Source: Pisolithus tinctorius (Eukaryota > Basidiomycota > Agaricomycetes > Boletales > Pisolithaceae). Taken from it: 64,000 nt of DNA. The stretch spans positions 186,001-250,000 of the forward strand of contig JANFAH010000033.1 of the NCBI GenBank assembly GCA_024663395.1, written 5' to 3'. Below, one piece after another: positions 57,832-64,000 of the stretch (positions within the stretch are counted from its first letter, which is position 1; every line of letters begins with the position of its first letter). The notes below the pieces were generated by a model, which did no database searches, was not told the origin of the DNA, and saw only the letters and a list, made by a program, of their open reading frames with translations. The translations under genes were made by a program, and so were the position numbers.

Positions 57832-60800
57832 ATGCCGTTGTCATTATTGTCACGAACTACTACGGACACTGTCCGCGTTCGCTCATCGTCCCCATTCACA
57901 ACACCAGCAACCAAATCCCAGGTCCCCACCATTCGTCTTACTGCACCGACCCCTTCAGAACACAACGTGTCGCTCCATCCGCCTGCTGTCGGGCCATGGA
58001 CAGCAGAAACCATGCCCGCTCCCCTCGCACCCAAGTCATCTGGCGATCCTCCCCGAAAGCGCCTCATTCCCAAGAAGTCTAAGCTTGGACTTCTGGGATC
58101 CTCCTCAAGCAGAGGGGAGCGCGAGCAAGACTTTTCCGACCTGACGCGACGCGTAGGGGCCCCCGTGCAGAGTGGGACTGGCTTTGAAATCTACGTCGAC
58201 CCTGCGGAGGACCCCGACATCGGGGATATACTGCTGGTAAGGAAGAAGAAATCACGCGCAGCCCTTGATGGGATGACATGGGGAACGCTGGGCGAAATCA
58301 CGAATGTTCCTTCCGTCACGAAACCTAAGGAGAACAAGGAGAAGAGTGGGAAAAAGGAGAAGGAGGGGTTGTTGAAGGTGAAGGTAGATGAGAACCAGAA
58401 GTGGTGGAGTATTGGCCGCGGAAGGAAAGACTCTAAAGAGAAGGAGGAGCAAACCAAATGTACACGTTCGAATTATGCATTTTTCATAAAGTACTAACGA
58501 GCCCCTAGCCCCTGATCCAGCTGCAAAACCAGCCGACACACGCACGCGCTTCAACTCGCTCGACTCGGGTATATTGCTTAGCAGTCCCGTCCTCACAGAG
58601 CATCCCAGGGCGCCTGTAGAGTACCTCCAGGTTCCTACACCAACTGCAACTCTCGCGCCGCCTGGAGCTGGCGCATTGGGGAATGGCAAGGACTCGGTTG
58701 CCATGCGGGCTATGCGTTCCGTTCGTTCGCTTGCTCGTATTGGCAGCTGGGCTCAGCTCAAGGGCCCTACCACCACAGAAGACGTTGATAAGAAGGACAA
58801 AGAACAACCCGACGCGAAGAAAAAAAAGAAAAAGAAGGAGAAGGAGAAGACAAAGGTGAAAGAAACCGCACGCTACTCAGGCAGCAGCTTCGAAGCGGGT
58901 GCGCTGAGCGCAAGCCCCGCGGCGTCCAAGACTGACAGCAAGTCATTGGGGAAGAGGAAAACGAGCATTTTGGGCTTGGGTTTACCGTCGACTATGCGTC
59001 TCCCCTCATCGCGGAGCGGGTCCACAGCTTCGTCAGTCCTGGCTTCGAATGGCGTTGGGAGTCGGCTCTCTGTCGATTCCGCTAATATATTAGGAGGCGG
59101 GATTCTGGCACGTGGACGATCTGGCTCGACAATGTCTACTGCGTCTTCCCTTCGACCCATGTCAACCGCTTCAGGTGCATCATCCAATTCCTCTATTTCT
59201 GTTCGTTGGGACGAAGCGGGGTTGGAGACTGTCAAAGAGAACCGAAAGAAAGAAAGAGAGTGCAAGAAGGCCACGAAGGAAAAAGACAAGAAAAGCAAGA
59301 AGTCCAAGAGCGAGAGGGATTCGAATAGGCAAGCGTCCGATAGTAGGAAGAGGAAACCGCTGGCGGCAATCTTCCCTGGGACGCTCTCTGAACACCAAGA
59401 GGAGGATGCTCCTCCCAGCCCTGTTACACCCATTGTTACAGTGGAGGAGGCCACGATGGAGGAATGTTCGGCGAACGAGGGAACGCTTTCCACTGTGACC
59501 CCTGTGAAACGAACTCGCCGTCCAATGTCTGAACAACTTCTACTTCGGTCACGCCCTAAGGCAATTTACGATGACGGTGACGGTATGTACTAGTCGCGGT
59601 GCTTGATGCATTTTGTGGTTAAACTTCTTGAACAGATAATGCTGTTATCTCGCTCCTGGATGCTGCGACCAATGATTTAGCCCAGCTCATCAATAGACTG
59701 GATTTGGAAGCCACTCCAGGTAGTCGTGATCTGTCCCCGAGAAGTAATCGTTCACCATCGTTGCTCGACCAACATGGCAGTCCAACACCTTTGAAGAATC
59801 GCCTTACGATGGACAGTCCAGTCAGAGCTCTGCGCACTAATGTCGCTTCTATCACTTCGCTTCGACCTTATGGTCAGCCGTCTTCTACCGTCGGCCAGGT
59901 GCAGATTGGGCAAAATATCGCGCCCTGGGCAACCCTAAATGCTAGCATCTCACCGTCGAAGCCGTCCCCAGCGACCATTAGAGCTAAACCTAAAGAGGAC
60001 CCGCCCACAGTTCGAATGACGCACAAACGTACTTTGACTCCCGCCCCTGCATCTGATCCACCGCCAGTTTTCAAAGCTCTTCGACCAGCGGTATCCAAAG
60101 TCCCTAGAGCTGCTGCAACAGTTCGGTCATCTCCTGCTGTCCCACCGTTTGTTCTTGGTGTCGATGCCAAGGAGACAGATCGCTCTCCCTCGGCCTTTAC
60201 ATTCGGTTCAGCGCATTCGAAATCCGATTCGCATGGTAGTTCAGTGGCATCGCCTGTATTCAAGAAAGCCCAGGGCCATGCCAGGAAACTGTCATCTCTC
60301 GTCCCCATCCAAGATCAAAGCGGCAGTCTACCGATTCCTCCTGAAGCTAGACGCAACCTAGGCCTCACTGGAACGATGGGGGGCTCCGTCGGTAGCGTGG
60401 CAGAGCAGGAATTTGACGCGAGCGATCCTGATTCTGATATCCCGGATGAACTTCAAGTCATCCTGTCTAACTCTGATCAGGAGCTTGACGATACGCTGTC
60501 TTTCAATCCTAACATGCCCTTACCCTCGCCCGGGCTGCCCCCGGAGATGCCCCTTCCTGTTCCAGGTTCCGAAGCGCTGTCACAAGACGCAGTGCCTGAA
60601 TTCCCTGTCTTCCGTGCCACGTTAATCGACGAAGATGACCGCCAAGCGGATATCGAGGAAGCAGGAGCATTATCATCATCTGAAGAGGACACTAAGAAAT
60701 CATTCGATTTCACTGGGGAGATCAATAAACTCAACGAATCTGGCGCATCGCACCGCCGTAGCTTCGTGGAGCAATTGGAGTGTGCCTTCCGCACCCCTGC

Positions 60801-63800
60801 CAAGATCGACCTTCGTTATGACATTGGCAATTTCTTCCAGAGTGATGTCCCGCCTGTGCCCAAGAACTCTCTGCAGGACGAATTGTCAAGAGCCGGACAG
60901 AGTACATTTAGCCTCCCAGATGACTACGAATCTCGCGAACTTCTCCCTGCTGATTTCCCTGCCGACGTCAATGCTGAGGCATCGCTCCTCCCTGGCACCG
61001 ATAGCTTTGCCTCCACCGCGTCAGACGATGACTTGTTGAACATCATCGCGCCTCAAATGTTGCGCAAACCTAGTTCAATGGGATCTCGCACTTCGGATGG
61101 TGAACTGAACAGGGATTTCAAGTTTGGTGGCAAGCCGTCGCCCACAGTCGCTGAGGACGACTCCCAGGAGGATGCGCCACTTACTTTGTCGGACATCATT
61201 CCTCCCCCAACTGTAGCCCACTCGCTGTCGACAGGAAGCCTAGCTGCCGATGAAAGCTCACTCTTGAAATCTATCTTTGCTAAGGCCGTGGAAATCCCGT
61301 CCCAACCACCTCGATCTCGCTTGCAATCGGATTCCAGCTCTCAACGCAGTGCCCGAGGTGTCGTACGAAACTCCCTTGTTGGAAACGGTCATCAACGCAA
61401 TTCATCCGCCCTCAGTTTTGGAGGCTTTGACTCATTCACTGAGGTTAGACGAGGCTTCGAGTTCCACGACAACCGTCCGGGCTTCTATGCAGGTGTTGGT
61501 GCGACCTCTAGACACGGGAAACACGAATCAATATTTAGCATCGCGTCGGTATCTTCGTACGGTCGTGTTTTGCATGCTGGCTCGGTTGATCCGTTCGACT
61601 ACGGGTCACTTGCTGCGATTGCTAACCAAGATAAACGGCGGTACTCGGACGAATTCTCGTTCTCTATGTCAACAACGGTTGATGATACATTCTCCTTCAT
61701 TCACAAGCAGCCCCAACGAAGGCGAGTCGACAGTGATGCATCCAGTTTCTACTTCCGTGCCCCTGCGCACTCGCAACTGCATCCTTCTAACCGCAGCCAC
61801 GCCCGCCACGAATCTTCTGCATCTGTCACGTCTCTTGGTCCCCCTATCAGCCTTTACAACCGCAGCTTTGCTCATCATCGTCGTGGTGATTCCAGCACTA
61901 GCATCAGTAGCGTTGCGCAATCTTACGCATTATGCGGTGCCAGCGGTGGTCGGGCGGCATGGGCCAGACACCGGCCAGATTTCTCTGTGGATTCGGTGCT
62001 TAGTAACTACTCGGATGCTCGTCTCGGGCGCCCAGGATTGGGAGATAAAATGCTCGAGTCTGCGTTCGACCATGGCATGCCACTCACGTCCATCTCCGCC
62101 TCACCCCCAGAAAGTCTCGCGGGAAGTGTGCGCAGTGAACGGATTGCCTCTGCAGAATTTGAGAACCGTACTTCATATGACTCTCTCATGGACAGCCGTA
62201 ACGAGTTGCAAAAGACCACCGCAGAGGACTCGCTCTTTGAGAAGACAGGCTACAGAACGTCCGTTTCGTCGTCGGATTCCATGTTCTTTGGCAAAGATCC
62301 CATGGACGCCCGACATGTCGACCTTCCTCGCTACCGGCCAATTTCAAGTTTCAGTGTCTCCAGTACACATAGTCCCGCGCAAGAAGATGACACGATGATC
62401 AGTGTAAGTGTCATCGTTTTCTGTTAAAGTAATCTTCTTAACCTTTGCTTAGATGCTTGGAGGCGGACATGTTCGACGCTGCTCGGTAGGCTCTATGATC
62501 GAGACTTCACCTTGCGTTCGCGTGGAGAGGCGCAAACAGTTACCGAATGATCTGCTACCTAAGCCAGTTTTCAAGGGCGCGAAAGGAGACTACGACTCTC
62601 CCGATAAATCTCGAGTCATTGAATCCAAGCCATCGATCGCTTCCACAATCAATTCATTCAAGTTTGGAGACGAACGCATGATCCGCGCTAAGCACGGTCT
62701 CTTGGAACGTCAAAGCTTGGAGAATACTGCTCTCGCAGCCGACGGTGAAGATACTTCCGGGTCTTGTACGTGTTATTTCCATCTACACGTTGTGTTTCCG
62801 TGTTTAATCCCGGCATGTCCTAGTCCGGATACAACCAGTTTTTACCCGGCCGCCCGTCACAACGCGTTCCCGTTCCAGTACGTGCACTTCCAGCTCCGGT
62901 GCGGAGACTCCTCCACTCTCTATTTGCGATGGGTACTCGTCGCTTTCCGAGGGTTCCCAGTCGAGCATTGATTTGGCTCAACTCAATCACATGCTTGCAA
63001 ATGTTACGCATCCCGCGGCCATTACTGCCTTTGATCGAATGCGGCCGCGCGCTCGCGGCCATGGGCATCGTCGACGCATTTCCCAAGCTCGGGCATCGAG
63101 AACGTCAATATACGAAACTATCGAAGAAGAAATGACCAGTTCCCTGTCTCCCTTTAGTTCTCCCGATCGATCCACCCCTGGATCTGCAACAAAGACGGTT
63201 CAGCTGCCTGAATCTGTGACGAAGACCATGGGCCCATCGCGTGTTTTCGTCGTCGACCCTGAGACATCTTCGGTCGATTCAATTTCTCCATGGGACGAAG
63301 AAGGGGGCATCACGGTCCTTCGGAAGTACTACGCTCTGAGGGATGAGGCGCAGGACGCTGTCACCGAGAGCAAGCGCACTTGGATGGACACTCCCTTTTC
63401 CATTTTTGCAGTACAATGTACGTCGGTGGTTACCGACGTGGGGGTAGTTCGAGACTGATCTGTTGTTTTCTTTCTCAGCGTTCGATCCACCACGTCACCG
63501 GTCTGGGATGCAGGCATTGCTTGAACATTCAATCCAGAATTACCAACCTCTCCCATCGGAATTGGGTCCACGCCGTATGAGGTCAAGAGCTGACAGTCGT
63601 CCTTCTCCGTACCCGCGTACGATAATGACGTCACATACGCCCTCCCCAGCCGCAGAACAACTTAGGCCCGCCGTCGTACATCCCATCACTAAAGCCGCCG
63701 CCACCGATATTGTTCCAGCCCAACCAAGATGTAATGCACTCCAAGAAGTTGCCATCGATCCCAACGTTAACACCTTATCTGAACATATTGAGAAGCTTGC

Positions 63801-64000
63801 AGACGAGAAAGCTGTGGCATCGATGGACAAGCCTGAGCAAGTCTTCGGACTGCCTCCCCGTCCTCGCGTCGCCTCCCAAGCCCGACGCGCAGCACTAGGG
63901 TGGAGCAAGAGGAGTACGGGAAAAATTGGAGCAGAAAACAAGGAGAATAACACGAGTCTAGGCAACGTCAGCCTCGGTACCGGCCTGGCGAATGTCTCAC
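57832..64000 (+). CDS. Very long low-complexity conserved hypothetical protein (3' end outside window)
   Basis: Exons 57832-58459, 58509-59582, 59636-62403, 62453-62765, 62824-63417 and 63479 to the window end, all in phase, giving at least 1,966 codons. The product is almost wholly disordered: Ser/Pro/Arg-rich, with Lys/Glu runs ('KKKKKKKEKEKTK'). Short conserved islands are visible: 'GTGFEIYVDPAEDPDIGDILLVRKKK', 'RFNSLDSGILLSSP', 'MRAMRSVRSLARIGSWAQLK', 'GDERMIRAKHGLLERQSLE', 'ARGHGHRRRISQARASRTSIYETIEEE' and 'VFGLPPRPRVASQARRAALGWSKRSTGK'. From memory the same islands occur in one protein of most Agaricomycetes; no function is known. A regulatory or scaffold role would fit but is not shown. 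Confidence 0.85.

Noticed and set aside
58800..58860. Lys/Glu run considered as a frameshift artefact
   Set aside because: The frame stays open and family-like islands occur on both sides, so it is a genuine low-complexity linker.

Overview
The window comes from a filamentous basidiomycete, most likely an Agaricomycete. The evidence is many 45-60 nt introns with CTAAC/CTGAC-type branch points, a NACHT-WD40 gene of the HET-E class, a 15-exon metacaspase, a fungal-type maltase, a BCKDH E2 gene and chromodomain Ty3/Gypsy retrotransposons. No ribosomal RNA, tRNA, CRISPR or bacterial-type operon was seen. Gene models were built by hand from reading frames, splice consensus and remembered family consensus; none was checked by alignment or RNA.

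1-15,381 is a retrotransposon nest. A decayed gag fragment (1-1404) abuts a complete minus-strand Gypsy element (element 1; 713-bp LTRs, intact gag and pol). Element 1 also carries a plus-strand antisense gene between pol and its 3' LTR, encoding a coiled coil and a Zn2Cys6-like cysteine cluster, and the whole element is saturated with the pentamer CGGAG. A second minus-strand Gypsy element (element 2; 384/389-bp LTRs) is inserted 9 bp from the end of the 5' LTR of element 1. Both elements show a Tf1-type self-priming arrangement (11-nt LTR/PBS complementarity downstream of a TATA box) and a textbook -1 frameshift signal between gag and pol. Nearly all divergence between LTR pairs, and all seven premature stops, look like CpG deamination.

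15,382-23,868 holds the 3' end of an integrase-core-like gene cut off by the nest, a Cys-rich gene of unknown function (16,256-17,705), a minisatellite, and an eight-exon NLR-like gene (18,699-23,868: NACHT plus 14 WD40 repeats), probably a nonself-recognition receptor.

25,535-33,368 is ordinary gene space: a secreted thaumatin-like 'glycopeptide', a 12-exon maltase/alpha-glucosidase (minus), an atypical dual-specificity phosphatase and an HSL-type alpha/beta hydrolase.

33,823-45,733 is a tandem duplication of a ~5.9-kb unit [NADAR - PSD-family decarboxylase - BCKDH E2]. Each unit has lost a different gene: unit A keeps NADAR and has a broken E2, unit B has a broken NADAR and keeps E2. Both decarboxylases are intact and far more alike than their flanks.

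46,498-64,000 holds a secreted purple acid phosphatase, the hidden metacaspase (51,558-53,442), a probably decayed gene related to the N-terminal module of fungal STAND proteins (minus, about 55,661-56,855) and a very long low-complexity protein that runs off the right end.
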